In this document: positions 9,002-19,000 of the stretch, piece by piece
How positions within the stretch are numbered: position 1 is the first letter of the stretch
How the letters are laid out: every line of letters starts with the position of its first letter
The notes under the pieces: generated by a model
Seen by the model: the letters and a program-made list of their open reading frames with translations, nothing else
Database searches by the model: none
What the model was told of the DNA's origin: nothing
Program-made: the position numbers and the translations under genes
Assembly: GCA_040766325.1 (NCBI GenBank)
Contig: JAXGQR010000011.1
Span: forward strand, 54,988-118,987
Length of the DNA stretch: 64,000 bases
Source: Dehalobacterium sp040766325
GTDB taxonomy: Bacteria; Bacillota; Dehalobacteriia; Dehalobacteriales; Dehalobacteriaceae
Reading direction: 5' to 3'

Positions 9002-9814
9002 TTATGCCATGATAATGAGACTAAGAGCCATCACCACCATCCCGGCAATAAGACCATAGATAGCCAGATGATGTTCTCCGTATTTTTCTGCCGTAGGCAG
9101 CAATTCATCCAAAGAGATATAAACCATAATACCCGCGACCCCGGCAAAGGTTAGACCAAACATGGCCTCATGGAAAAAAATCTGTAAGAGCAAAAACCCC
9201 ACAATGGCACCTACAGGTTCGGATAATCCGGATAAAAAGGAATACTTAAATGCCTTTTTCCTGCTCCCTGTAGCAAAAAAAACCGGCACGGATACGGCAA
9301 TGCCTTCCGGGATGTTATGTATGGCGATGGCAATAGCAATTGTCACCCCCAAAGCAGGGTCTTCAATAGCAGAGATAAAGGTTGCCAAGCCTTCGGGAAA
9401 ATTATGAATGGCTATGGCCAAAGCAGAAAATAAGCCCATGCGTAATAAAGCAGCATCATTTTTCCGGGGTTTTTTCATATCGTTAATATCGTGCATTTCA
9501 TGGGGATTTTCCTCAGAGGGGACAAGCTTATCAATAAGAGCAATGAGGCCAATTCCGACAAAAAAAGCAATGGTAGTAATCACATAGCCCTGGGTGGCTC
9601 CATAAATCTCTTCCAGGGAAACTCTGGCCTCAGGAAAGATCTCAATCATAGAAACATATAACATGACCCCGGCAGAAAAACCCAAAGCAACAGTGAGAAA
9701 CTTTTTATTGGTTTGTTTCGTGTAGAAAGCCAAAACACTGCCAATCCCTGTAGATAAACCGGCAAAAAGTGTAATGCCAAAGGCAAATAAAAGGTTATTA
9801 AAAATGATATCCAT
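9002..9814 (-). CDS. ZIP-family divalent metal transporter
   Basis: 270-residue membrane protein with about eight hydrophobic segments. The two signature metal-site motifs are HNFPEGLATF and HNIPEGIAVS, as in ZupT/ZIP proteins, and a cytoplasmic histidine-containing loop (NPHEMHDIND) precedes them. It should import Zn2+ or related divalent metals (Fe, Mn, Co) across the plasma membrane. The ATG at 9814 follows AAAAGGAGTTATCAGG. It lies 92 bp upstream of cooS in the same direction, so cotranscription is possible. The metal specificity cannot be told from sequence. Confidence 0.9.
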   Translation of the reverse strand: MDIIFNNLLFAFGITLFAGLSTGIGSVLAFYTKQTNKKFLTVALGFSAGVMLYVSMIEIFPEARVSLEEIYGATQGYVITTIAFFVGIGLIALIDKLVPSEENPHEMHDINDMKKPRKNDAALLRMGLFSALAIAIHNFPEGLATFISAIEDPALGVTIAIAIAIHNIPEGIAVSVPVFFATGSRKKAFKYSFLSGLSEPVGAIVGFLLLQIFFHEAMFGLTFAGVAGIMVYISLDELLPTAEKYGEHHLAIYGLIAGMVVMALSLIIMA

Positions 9815-9931
9815 AAATCCTGATAACTCCTTTTAAAACAAATTATGCTTTCGGAATAATCCCCGCAGATTTATCTAATAATAAAGCTTAACAAGTTAAT
9901 CTAATCTATCAACTGATAAAGGAGGATATTT

Positions 9932-10171
9932 ATGAAAAAACATAACCCGGATGATCGCAGCGATAATGTGGATAGAATACAAGAAAATATTAATCATACC
10001 CTGGGAAATATTGAAGCTGCAGAAGAGCTGATCCAGGAAACAGATAACCCCAAAATGAGGAAAGAACTCCAAGAAAAAAACCGCCGACGCATGGAAGCCT
10101 TACATGGCATGAAAGAAGAAATTAAAGATGAGGCATGGGATAAAAAACACGGATATCAAGACGAAAAATAA
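9932..10171 (+). CDS. tlp: Small acid-soluble spore protein Tlp
   Basis: 79-residue charged, cysteine-free protein starting MKKHNPDDRSDNVDRIQ. This matches the Tlp family (PDDRSDNV..., ...EEIKDEA near the C-terminus). Tlp is a minor small acid-soluble protein made in the forespore. The ATG follows AAAGGAGG at ideal spacing. It is transcribed alone, divergent from the ZIP gene, and ends at a hairpin terminator. It is independent evidence of sporulation besides the gerA operon. Confidence 0.93.
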   Translation: MKKHNPDDRSDNVDRIQENINHTLGNIEAAEELIQETDNPKMRKELQEKNRRRMEALHGMKEEIKDEAWDKKHGYQDEK

Positions 10172-10178
10172 CTATATG

Positions 10179-10219
10179 AACATACGCTCTCTGTTAAAAA
10201 ACCGGGAGCGTATGTTTAT
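10179..10219 (+). terminator. Terminator after tlp
   Basis: Arms aacatacgctc (10179-10189) and gagcgtatgtt (10206-10216) form a perfect 11-bp stem followed by a short T-rich stretch. It sits between convergent tlp and the GNAT gene and may serve both strands. Confidence 0.7.
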
Positions 10220-10223
10220 TACC

Positions 10224-10667
10224 TCATGTCCGGGCAATGATCTTCTTCACCATTAGAACATGAGGAATGCCTTCTTCCAAAAATTCATCAGAGACTGTTT
10301 GATAACCAAGCTTACGATAGAATCCTTCTGCCTGAGTCTGACCATGCAAGCAAACTTGCTCCAGCCCATATTCCAAGGCAATGTCCTCCAGAGCTTTGAC
10401 AATTTCTTTGCCCAGACCAAATTTTCGGAATGATGGCAAGATGCAAATCCTGCCCAATTTCCCATACTCCTCCATAAAAAGAATGCGTCCTGTACCTACT
10501 GCCTGATCATTTTGATATATCAGAACATGGGCTGCACCGCCGTTTAATTTGTCAAATTCATCAATTTCAACTTCTAAAGGCACTCCTTGTTCCTTGACAA
10601 AGACCTCCGTTCTGATCTGAAGCGCTAGTTTAAGATCATCGTGCTTAGTAATTTTTTTGGCAATCAT
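10224..10667 (-). CDS. GNAT-family N-acetyltransferase (YjcF-like)
   Basis: 147-residue single-domain GNAT acetyltransferase. It has the family's N-terminal RTEVFVKEQGVP segment, the acyl-CoA binding region with RKFGLGKEIV (R/QxxGxG/A type) at about 80-90, and the late GFYRKLGY motif. This arrangement is typical of the YjcF/ElaA-like group, whose substrates are mostly unknown. It uses acetyl-CoA to acetylate an amine in the cytosol. The gene sits alone between the tlp terminator and the hexokinase pseudogene, with 32 bp to the latter. Confidence 0.85.
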   Translation of the reverse strand: MIAKKITKHDDLKLALQIRTEVFVKEQGVPLEVEIDEFDKLNGGAAHVLIYQNDQAVGTGRILFMEEYGKLGRICILPSFRKFGLGKEIVKALEDIALEYGLEQVCLHGQTQAEGFYRKLGYQTVSDEFLEEGIPHVLMVKKIIART

Positions 10668-10699
10668 GGATTTTATTCCTTTCTAACTTTGTTCTTCCT

Positions 10700-12015
10700 T
10701 TACCTGCCCAAAGCGGCAACGGCCGCGCCAATTAAGGATGCATGTTCTAAACTGAGGAATTCATAACGAACACCCGAGGTATCTGCCAAATATTTTTTTA
10801 GGAAATATTCGATCTTACCGCGCAAGCCCTTTAAGGCAAAAAACGTGGTTCCTTCGGTCATAATGCCGATAGGCGCACAGGGATTTTTCCCTTGGCCCAG
10901 ATAACCAATCAGTCCGGCTAAGTTTACTGCTATAAAAAAAGCCGCTCTTTCTAGGATCTCGTCTATCAGCCAATAAACTATAACCCCATCCTTTTCCTGA
11001 CCGACCCGAAGACATGGTGTCAAAGGGTTTTCTTCTTTCGGGGGATAAGACAGAAAATCATCCAAATGCTCCGTTTCCAATCTTGTCACCTGGGCTAATT
11101 TTTCAGAAAAGGCAGTTGAAAACAGCCCTTCCGACCCAGCAGTTTTCAGCACGGCAAGGGTCAGATTCCCCAGGTAGGCACCGGCGACCATTTTTTCAAA
11201 ATGATAAACCTCAGGATCAAAATAAGTCTGATCCAAGGACCGGTCAATGAAGCCCCGGGGGGCTTTGTTGTAGCGGCCCCATTCCATATTAATAATCATG
11301 CTCTTTTCCAGGTCAAGATTCCCGGCTTTTTGAATGTTTTTGTTTTGTTCCAAATATGAAGCATTGGTTCCCGTGCACCTAAAATAAAGCCGATAAATCC
11401 GTCGAATATTCTTCCCTCTGCCGCTCCCTGGCCTGCTAGCAAGACAGCCACCGTATCATTTAAAAGGACGATCTTTTTCTCCTCTGCCGCTCTCTGCTCT
11501 TGGAGCGCAGCTAACAGGCTTCTCCTGATATATTGTCCTTCCACGTCAGGCACATTGATTTCTTTGGTAAAGCATAGTAAGCGACCATCTCCGTCAGGGC
11601 TCATTTCCATAGGATAAGAAAAACAAAAACCAATGCGGTGGGAATAATGTAAATAGGGTGTCACGAAAGAAGCCAGCTTGCGGAAAAATTCATCCCCAGA
11701 GATTTTCCCTTGGCTCCCCGGCATGGAATATTTTTGAAAGTTTTCAATAACCGGCCGACCCGTTGAGGTAAAATACACTACAGCAACACGAAAATGTGTC
11801 CCTCCGGCATCTAAAGCGATGACCCTTTCATCGGCAGGTATTCGAGCCGGTGGTTGAATATAGGTAGGAAGCATGGCGAGGGAACTATCTCGCCCCGCCA
11901 ATCCTTCTTTCATTTCTTGACGAAAAATGGCACATTGTGTTTGAAAAGGGATTCTTCTTTTCCCATCCATGCGATAACGATGTAAAAACGCCTGAACTTG
12001 GGTTCTTTCATCCAT
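10700..12015 (-). pseudogene. Frameshifted hexokinase-family sugar kinase
   Basis: Two overlapping frames encode one eukaryote-type hexokinase. The N-terminal part (from the ATG at 12015) has the phosphate-1 motif ALDAGGTHFRVAVV and the substrate region FCFSYPME...LCFTKEINVPD. It derails after DGFIGFILG near 11380. The neighbouring frame then continues TGTNASYLEQNKNI, with the C-terminal domain to 10700. A one-base deletion (or two-base insertion) in GGTGCACGGGAACC explains it. If read through, the product is about 437 residues, the normal one-domain hexokinase length, and would phosphorylate glucose or a related hexose. Either the gene is recently broken or there is a sequence error; the rest is well preserved. 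Confidence 0.85.
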
Positions 12016-12103
12016 CTCATCATCTATCCTTTACGTAGAAGATATTAATCTTATCTTCGCTTTCCCGGCTTTAATTCCTTGTCAATAGTCAAATATTTCA
12101 TGG

Positions 12104-12135
12104 TAAAAAAACAAGGAAGCATTCCCTATGCTTCC
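12104..12135 (-). terminator. Terminator after deoC
   Basis: On the minus strand GGAAGCAT and ATGCTTCC enclose a five-base loop and are followed by TTGTTTTTTT. It closes the MarR-ftsH-deoC unit. Confidence 0.85.
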
Positions 12136-12149
12136 CCGAGAGGTGAAAA

Positions 12150-12818
12150 TTATTTCCGAAGTTCATTTAGAATATCTACCGTTTGGGAACACCCAATACG
12201 GGTGCATCCTAATTCTTTAAAGCGTAGCACATCTTTTAATGTTCTAATGCCCCCGGAGGCTTTGATTTTAACCTGGGGTAAACAGTATTGGCGCATCAGA
12301 TTTACATCTTCTTCGACGGCCCCGCCGGAGCCAAAGCCGGTGGAAGTCTTGGCAAAATCGGCGCCGATATCGTTGACAATATGGCACGCGGCAATTTTTT
12401 CCTCCCGGTTTAAATAGCAATTTTCAAAAATAATTTTGACTAAAGCACTTTTCTCATGAGCTGTGACAACGATCTCCGCCAGTTCCTCCCGAACATAATC
12501 ATAGCATGCGGATTTCAGCTTTCCGATATGCAAAACCACATCCAGCTCCCGGGCACCTTGATTTAATGCTTCCTTGGCCTCTGTCAGTTTAGTTATAGGC
12601 GTTGTGCTCCCGTGGGGAAAACCTATCACTGCGGCTACTTTAACCTTGCTTCCTGCAAGAACTCGGACAGCCAGATTCACATCACCAGGACGGACACAGA
12701 CGGCAGCAATACCGTAAGAGTGCGCCAAACGGCATCCTGCTAAAATTTCATCATCTGTAAGTTGGGGTTTTAAGACTGCATGATCGATCATGTCGGCAAT
12801 TTCTTGATAGGTAACCAT
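12150..12818 (-). CDS. deoC: Deoxyribose-phosphate aldolase
   Basis: 222-residue TIM-barrel aldolase that cleaves 2-deoxyribose-5-phosphate to glyceraldehyde-3-phosphate and acetaldehyde in deoxynucleoside catabolism. The Schiff-base lysine lies in ADFAKTSTGFG, the N-terminal IDHAVLKPQLT and the phosphate-binding GSGGA and ASGGIRTL segments are present. I chose the ATG at 12818 (MVTYQEIA) preceded by AAAGGCGAG. A longer frame from 12875 would overlap ftsH spacing and lacks a ribosome site. It is the last gene of a probable MarR-ftsH-deoC unit; a deo operon is not seen here. Confidence 0.93.
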   Translation of the reverse strand: MVTYQEIADMIDHAVLKPQLTDDEILAGCRLAHSYGIAAVCVRPGDVNLAVRVLAGSKVKVAAVIGFPHGSTTPITKLTEAKEALNQGARELDVVLHIGKLKSACYDYVREELAEIVVTAHEKSALVKIIFENCYLNREEKIAACHIVNDIGADFAKTSTGFGSGGAVEEDVNLMRQYCLPQVKIKASGGIRTLKDVLRFKELGCTRIGCSQTVDILNELRK

Positions 12819-12880
12819 ATTTAACTCGCCTTTCCTTTTCTGCGTATTTTTAGGATACCTGGCACCTGGTCTCATTTCGC

Positions 12881-14734
12881 TTATGCTTGCTCTTCAGGTG
12901 TAGATAGATCTGTCTTTTTTGTTAAGATCGCCATAAATTCTTCCCCGCTGATGGTTTCCTTTTCCAGAAGATATTTGGCCAGTTCGTGCATTTTATCTTT
13001 ATTCTCCTCCAGAATCTTAACGGCACGCTGATAGCATAATTGTAGGATACCATGTACTTCCTGATCAATCTTCGAGGCAGTTTCTCCACAAACCAGGAGC
13101 GATGTATCTCCACCCAAATAAGGATTGTTCTGTGTTTCTAAGGCCATCATGCCAAAATATTCACTCATCCCAAATCTGGTAACCATGGCTCGAGCGACCT
13201 TCGTAGCTTGTTCAATATCGTTGGACGCCCCTGTGGTCATAGTGTTAAAAACTACTTGTTCAGCAGCGCGCCCGCCCATAAAAGTAGCGATCTTATCTAA
13301 AGCCTGATCCTTGCTCATCAGCACCTGCTCCGTTTCATCCAATTGCATGGTATAGCCTAAAGCTCCTGATGTTCTTGGAATGATGGTAATTTTATGCACC
13401 GGAGCGGAATGGCTTTGCTTTGCCGCTACCAAGGCATGTCCAATTTCATGATACGCAATAGTTAGTTTGTCTTTCATAGGAATAACAGCATTTTTTCTTT
13501 GATATCCGGCAATGACCACTTCCACGGATTCTTCCAGGTCGCTTTGAATGATTTCTTTCCGCCCCAATTTCACAGCCCTGAGAGCTCCTTCATTAATGAT
13601 ATTTGCCAGGTCCGCTCCGGAAGCACCGGCGGTAGCTCGGCCTATGGCGTTAAAATCAATATCCGGACTTAGTTTCACATTTTTGGCATGGACTTTTAAA
13701 ATGGCCACCCGGCCGTTCAAATCAGGCAATTCCACAGGGATGCGCCGATCAAACCTGCCCGGTCGTAACAGAGCTTTATCTAATGTTTCCGGTCTGTTGG
13801 TTGCTGCCAGTATCACCACTCCTGTATCGGGATTAAAACCATCCATTTCAGTAAGTAGCTGATTTAATGTCTGCTCTCTTTCATCATTGCCACCCATGAC
13901 ACCGGAATTACGACTTTTACCGATGGTATCAATTTCGTCAATAAAAACAATACATGGCGCCTTTTCCTGAGCCTGTTTAAATAAATCCCGCACCCGAGCT
14001 GCCCCCATACCGACAAACATCTCCACGAATTCCGAGCCGGATATGGAAAAGAAAGGTACTTTTGACTCTCCCGCCACAGCCTTAGCCAGAAGGGTTTTCC
14101 CTGTTCCCGGAGGTCCCACCAATAATGCTCCTTTGGGAATTTTTGCCCCTACCTCTTTATAACGCTGGGGATTATGCAAAAAATCCACGATTTCCATTAA
14201 AGCTTCTTTGGCCTCATCCTGTCCCGCCACATCGGCAAATGATTTCCCTGTCTCAGCCTCCACATATATTTTGGCATTACTTTTGCCAAAACTCATAACG
14301 TTACCCATGCCGCCTATTTTGCCTTGGAATCTGCGCATTAGCATCTGACCAAGGGCGATAAAGATAATCAGTGGCAAAATCCAGGCCAATATAAAGTTGG
14401 CTAAGGGAGAGTTTTCCCTTGGTATCACCTGACTGAATTCCACCCCGGCCTTATAAAGCCGGTTCACCAAATCCGGATCGTCCACACGGCCGGTGACAAA
14501 CAAGTTGTCTTGACCTGAACTGCTTTTGGTGGTAAAACCGATTTGATTGGCCTGAATTTCTACACTTTTGATCTGGCCTGCTTCAATTTGTTTTAAAAAT
14601 GTTCCGTAATCAACTTGAGTGATTTGTCCTTTGACAAACATAGGAAGGACAAATGTGTTAATGATTAAAATGATCCCCAATACGATAAGATAATAATAAA
14701 TCAATGGTTTCCTAGGGTTTTTGTCTTCCTGCAT
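12881..14734 (-). CDS. ftsH: ATP-dependent zinc metalloprotease FtsH
   Basis: 617-residue membrane AAA+ protease. Two N-terminal membrane segments (about 10-30 and 110-130) flank an external domain. The AAA module has Walker A GPPGTGKTLLAKA (about residue 205), Walker B IVFIDEID, and the second region of homology ATNRPETLDKALLRPGRFDR. The zinc site is HEIGH (about 430), with the family's usual HEAGH changed at one position. It degrades misfolded membrane proteins and short-lived regulators. The ATG follows GGGGAGAATTAG. A MarR regulator lies 27 bp upstream in the same direction. An ftsH preceded by marR and without hpt/tilS nearby suggests a second, accessory copy; this is inference. Confidence 0.95.
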   Translation of the reverse strand: MQEDKNPRKPLIYYYLIVLGIILIINTFVLPMFVKGQITQVDYGTFLKQIEAGQIKSVEIQANQIGFTTKSSSGQDNLFVTGRVDDPDLVNRLYKAGVEFSQVIPRENSPLANFILAWILPLIIFIALGQMLMRRFQGKIGGMGNVMSFGKSNAKIYVEAETGKSFADVAGQDEAKEALMEIVDFLHNPQRYKEVGAKIPKGALLVGPPGTGKTLLAKAVAGESKVPFFSISGSEFVEMFVGMGAARVRDLFKQAQEKAPCIVFIDEIDTIGKSRNSGVMGGNDEREQTLNQLLTEMDGFNPDTGVVILAATNRPETLDKALLRPGRFDRRIPVELPDLNGRVAILKVHAKNVKLSPDIDFNAIGRATAGASGADLANIINEGALRAVKLGRKEIIQSDLEESVEVVIAGYQRKNAVIPMKDKLTIAYHEIGHALVAAKQSHSAPVHKITIIPRTSGALGYTMQLDETEQVLMSKDQALDKIATFMGGRAAEQVVFNTMTTGASNDIEQATKVARAMVTRFGMSEYFGMMALETQNNPYLGGDTSLLVCGETASKIDQEVHGILQLCYQRAVKILEENKDKMHELAKYLLEKETISGEEFMAILTKKTDLSTPEEQA

Positions 14735-14760
14735 CTAATTCTCCCCTTTCATGGGCTAAT

Positions 14761-15207
14761 TCATTTCTCAGCGTTGACCCTGTCTAAAAGCCGGTTAAGT
14801 TTTTTCAGGACTGTAATTATTTCTTCATAGGTATGATCCGGCTCCTCCTCCAAATGTTTGCGCATTTTTCGATTCAGCGCTTCGTCCATTACCTGCACGA
14901 TCCGGTTACCTTCTTCTGTCAGCGTTACCAATACGACTCTTTCATCATCCAGATCACGAGAACGATCTACCAATCCCATGGCTTCAAGTTTTTTACACGT
15001 GGCAGAAATGTTAGCGCCTGCGATACACAGATCATTACCTAAGCTGCCGATGGTATGGACTTCATTTTGGTGCAGCAACATAAGAATTCGGGCCTGAGAA
15101 TTAGTTAATCCGAATTGTTCACAAAAGGAATTTAAGACTTTATTGGAATTTTCATTAATTTTTCTGATATATTCCAAGAATAGATTTTTGAAATTAGCAA
15201 CATCCAT
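14761..15207 (-). CDS. MarR-family transcriptional regulator
   Basis: 148-residue winged-helix protein. The HTH is NDLCIAGANISATCKKLEAM and the wing reads LVDRSRDLDDERVVLVTLTE, both typical of MarR. Helices at both ends form the dimer interface. It is the first gene of the unit with ftsH and deoC and probably controls it, perhaps in response to a small phenolic or oxidant ligand. Upstream, 15270-15300 is an A/T-rich near-palindrome around TATATATATATAATA that could be operator or promoter. No ligand can be inferred. Confidence 0.88.
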   Translation of the reverse strand: MDVANFKNLFLEYIRKINENSNKVLNSFCEQFGLTNSQARILMLLHQNEVHTIGSLGNDLCIAGANISATCKKLEAMGLVDRSRDLDDERVVLVTLTEEGNRIVQVMDEALNRKMRKHLEEEPDHTYEEIITVLKKLNRLLDRVNAEK

Positions 15208-15344
15208 ACTTTCCCTCCTAACTTTATTCTCGCGCAGCGTTTCCTCACGTTTGTAATATTGCTATATTTTAGATTGTTTATTATATATATATAATATGCT
15301 TCATTCTAATTATAGTCAATGATTTATCTCATTCTTTTTCGCAT

Positions 15345-15842
15345 TTATTTTGTTTCAAATTCACAAAATATCAGGGGGTTTCCTTGTTCCTGAATTAACC
15401 GAAGGAGATCATCAGGTTTCATAAAAATGGTTGCAGTATTCTCCATAGGATGCACGCCGATTAAATCTTGCTCTGTCAATTCATGGTCAAATACCACAGT
15501 GACATCATGAGATGCGTTGTTAAGCACACCCAAAGGTGTCACCCCTCCCGGTTTTAACCCCAAAAACTTTTCCAGCCTGGATTCACTGGCAAAACTCAGG
15601 CTGCGGCTAGAAATTTTCCCGGCCAGCTCTTTTAGATTCACTGTTTTATGTCCGGCTAAAACCACCAGATAGTGATTACGTCCTTTATCATCACGCAAGA
15701 ACAGATTTTTGACGACCTTTTCCGGCGCCGGTAAATCCAGTGCCATCATTTCCTCAATAGTATAGACAGGAACATGCTCATAAGAGGTGTACTCCATTCC
15801 TTTCCTGTTTAAAAGCTCATAAGTTTCTGATTTTCCCAGCAT
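15345..15842 (-). CDS. Prolyl-tRNA-editing domain protein (YbaK/ProX family)
   Basis: 165-residue stand-alone editing domain of the YbaK/PrdX class. These proteins hydrolyse mischarged tRNA, for example alanyl-tRNA(Pro). The conserved residues YTSYEHVPVYTIEE at the N-terminus, LVVLAGHKTVNLKEL in the middle and the glycine-rich PGGVTPLGVLNN loop are present. The length matches the PrdX/ProXp-ala subgroup. It acts in trans in the cytosol alongside prolyl-tRNA synthetase. It is a monocistron. The exact tRNA substrate is inferred from the family. Confidence 0.85.
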   Translation of the reverse strand: MLGKSETYELLNRKGMEYTSYEHVPVYTIEEMMALDLPAPEKVVKNLFLRDDKGRNHYLVVLAGHKTVNLKELAGKISSRSLSFASESRLEKFLGLKPGGVTPLGVLNNASHDVTVVFDHELTEQDLIGVHPMENTATIFMKPDDLLRLIQEQGNPLIFCEFETK

Positions 15843-15931
15843 TATCTTATTCCTTTCTTGAAATAAATTTTATGGTTTCATAACCATTGTTAATTCAAAT
15901 ATTATTGCTGCGACAAAGAATAACAATAAAA

Positions 15932-16000
15932 GAAAAGTATGTCCTTTACGGATTGTTTGATTTTGACAATTAAACAATACCATAAAAGTCCATACTTTTC
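15932..16000. repeat. 69-bp imperfect palindrome after the S-layer gene
   Basis: Outer arms gaaaagtatg (15932-15941) and catacttttc (15991-16000) and inner arms attgttt (15952-15958) and aaacaat (15972-15978) share the same centre. The material between is also partly complementary. It lies between the S-layer gene stop and the YbaK gene. It may act as a terminator hairpin or be a small non-autonomous mobile element. Confidence 0.6.
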
Positions 16001-16064
16001 ATTAGTTTAATCAATTCTTAGCTGAGCTGGATCACAAAACGATCGTACCTGGCAATTCTTTTAA

Positions 16065-19000
16065 TTAAAGTTCGAGAGATTTAACTATGACCGTAACAGC
16101 TTCCGCCCTGGTAGCCTTATTTTGTGGTTTAAAAGTACCATCTTCATATCCTGACATGATATTATTACCTGATATAGTATTTACAGCTTCCATGGCCCAA
16201 TCGGAAACCGATTCGATATCAGCAAAGGACCCGACCCCATCTCCACCTGCCAATTTTGTTGTTTTCACAATCATTACCGCCATCTGTTCCCTAGTAATGG
16301 GATCATTAGGACCAAAGTTCTCAGCATTGTATCCGGTTACTATACCATGACCTGCTGCAGTAGAAATTGCGTCTCGAGCCCAGTGATTTTCCGTATCCTT
16401 AAACACTGTGCCCTGCTCCGAGCTTAAGTTAAAGGCCTTTACCAATAGGGATGCAAATTCAGCTCTGGTAATGTTGTTATTGGGCTTAAATGTGCCGTCT
16501 TGGTATCCCTTTATCACCTGGGTTGCCACTAGTTTTTCAATACCGGCTTTTGCCCAATGACTGTCAATATCTTTAAGCAGCAATGTCACTTGACCATAGG
16601 CATCAACCCAGTATGGATTGCTAATGGCAAACATTTTGTGTTCGCTGGCATCAATGACCATAATAGCAAACCAGGCATGGTCCGTATTGATCGCCTCATC
16701 GATTTGGTACATTATATTTTTCTCTCCATTATAGCTGTCAATCTTGAGCACATTCTTGATTATCTGCCCATTATAGTCATAGGTGTTTTGGCCCAAATTG
16801 CTTAAAAGAAGAATCGTATCGACACCATTTAAGGTTTTTACCTCAATAGAAGTGTTAAATCTCCAATCTGCGTCCTGATCAACTGAATATTTCTCCCCAA
16901 ACATTTCATCATTTGGTATCAGAATCGGGCCTAATGATGTATAGGAATTACCCTTAACTATAGCTTGAGCGGTAGCAAGACCCACCTCTTCAATGGACAT
17001 ACCTTTCGTATCACCCAGGAAGACAAAGGTACGCCCCTTTCCACTGTTATAAACGCCAGGTTTTGAGTTATCAATGCCGGGATAGAGTACATCGTGAGTA
17101 TCGGATGCTCCAAGCATATAATGGGCTTTCGTTACAGGTGCTCCCGAAACGGAACCACCAACAAGATATGCGCTCCACAGTTCGGCTGCTTTGTTAATAG
17201 TATCAATATGCTCTTCATCAGTGCTACAGGCATTAATTTCAATATTATCAAAGCTGTTGTCATAACCACCGGGAACCTGAGAATTTTCATTGGTATAGAA
17301 GAGCCCATATGAATAATATGGATGATTTGCTGTAATTGTCGCACCGGCATCATGGGTTTGTTTAACAAAATATTTGAAATTGGCAAATTGGTCCATGATA
17401 TTATTCTCTTGTTTTTCATCAAGGAAGAACCGGTAGCTTTCCATATCCTGAGGAATTACATTAAAGTGAGCCCAGCTGGCGGAAATTTCCTCAGAGGGAA
17501 GGTAGCCGATCATCCCATATTTCTTGGCATATTTGTATGACTCATTGTTATTGGTCGTAAAATCATGATCTGTTGTAAAGGCTACATCCAGACCTGCTGC
17601 CAATAATGACTTTATAACATCCTCCGGTAATGCAAAAGCATCATTTTTATTGGAGTGATGATGGGGATCCGTAGAAAACCAGCCTTGGGGTGCTCCAAGC
17701 TCTTGATCAATCTTCACAGTGTATCTAGTCTTTTCTTTTGTATTATAAGTCTCAATTAAAGGCAGGGAATAAAAATAGTATCCTTCGCCGAAAATTTTGG
17801 CGGTGAATTCCCCGGGAGGAACTTTTGCCACTACTTCACCCTTGCTATTTTCGTCTTTAGCATAAAACACAGCATCTCCGGTAAAACGAACAACGGGATA
17901 AAGCCCTTCTATTTCTACTCTGGCCCAAAGGGGTTTATCTGTCTTATCTACGATGTTAAATGTTACTTCAGCCAAAGCTTCTCCTGCCTTAAGGGATATT
18001 CCCTGGGAAGTTCCATCGTTAATAGAAATCGGCTGGCCTTTTGCAAAGCCATTACTTTCTATATAAATGGAGTAATCTCCCTTAGGTAGATCAAAATCAA
18101 AGGTACCATTAGCTTCACCAATAAACCATCCAAAAACCTGATCATCTTTTTGCGCAATTACCACCGGATTGGCAATAGGCTTTCTGCCGGATACGTCATA
18201 GGCAGTGCCGGTCACTTTCATGGTTTCAAGGGCATGGTATTTATTAAGAAAATCAACGACTTCTTTGGTGTCGGCTTGATCGTCAATAAATAAATATTCA
18301 TCGTAGATGCGAAACTCTTGGGCCGCATAAGGATAGTTAGCCCGCAATTCCTTATAACCTACCGAACCGCCGTTTCTGCTCCAGGGATGTTCTCCTATAG
18401 ATTTTCCATCAACATAACCCAGATTGGGCCCGGGGAGAATCAATGTTGTGGCAAAAACATTGCGGTCTGTTTTACCATAGGTGTTAATTCCCGTTAATAT
18501 GGCCAGATCTGCCATGGCACCGCCATCATCCCCTTTGTTGGTAATAGAAAAACGATTGGAAAGGGATGGGGACTCGACATCATTGTTACTTTTTACGGTG
18601 TCAAATATATAAACGTATTCATTGTCCGGTCCAACCCCATAATAGGTAACAACATCAAAAGTAAAATCAGCAACTTCTTGGAAAACCCGACTTACTCTGA
18701 CAGCAGGCAAACCACCATTGGCGACCTCTTTTTTAGCCTCAAAATCATAATTTACCAAATCAAACTTCACGACACCACTGTTGTTGGGCGACCAGGAATC
18801 CCAGCCATTCATTAAAAACTCCACGGACCATACGGTATCGCGCCCAAAGCTGACATTACCCTTCAGCACCTTATTTTCTACGGCACCATTAACTCTGCCT
18901 GCATCTAATATGGATCCGGAAGGATAACCCCAAGGATTTCTTGTACCTACAGCAAGTACAATCCCCACTTTGTTGTTCATAATAATGATATCATGAGGGT

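Noticed and set aside
13125..13862. Plus-strand frames opposite ftsH
   Set aside because: They mirror the codons of a well-conserved gene and have no signals of their own.
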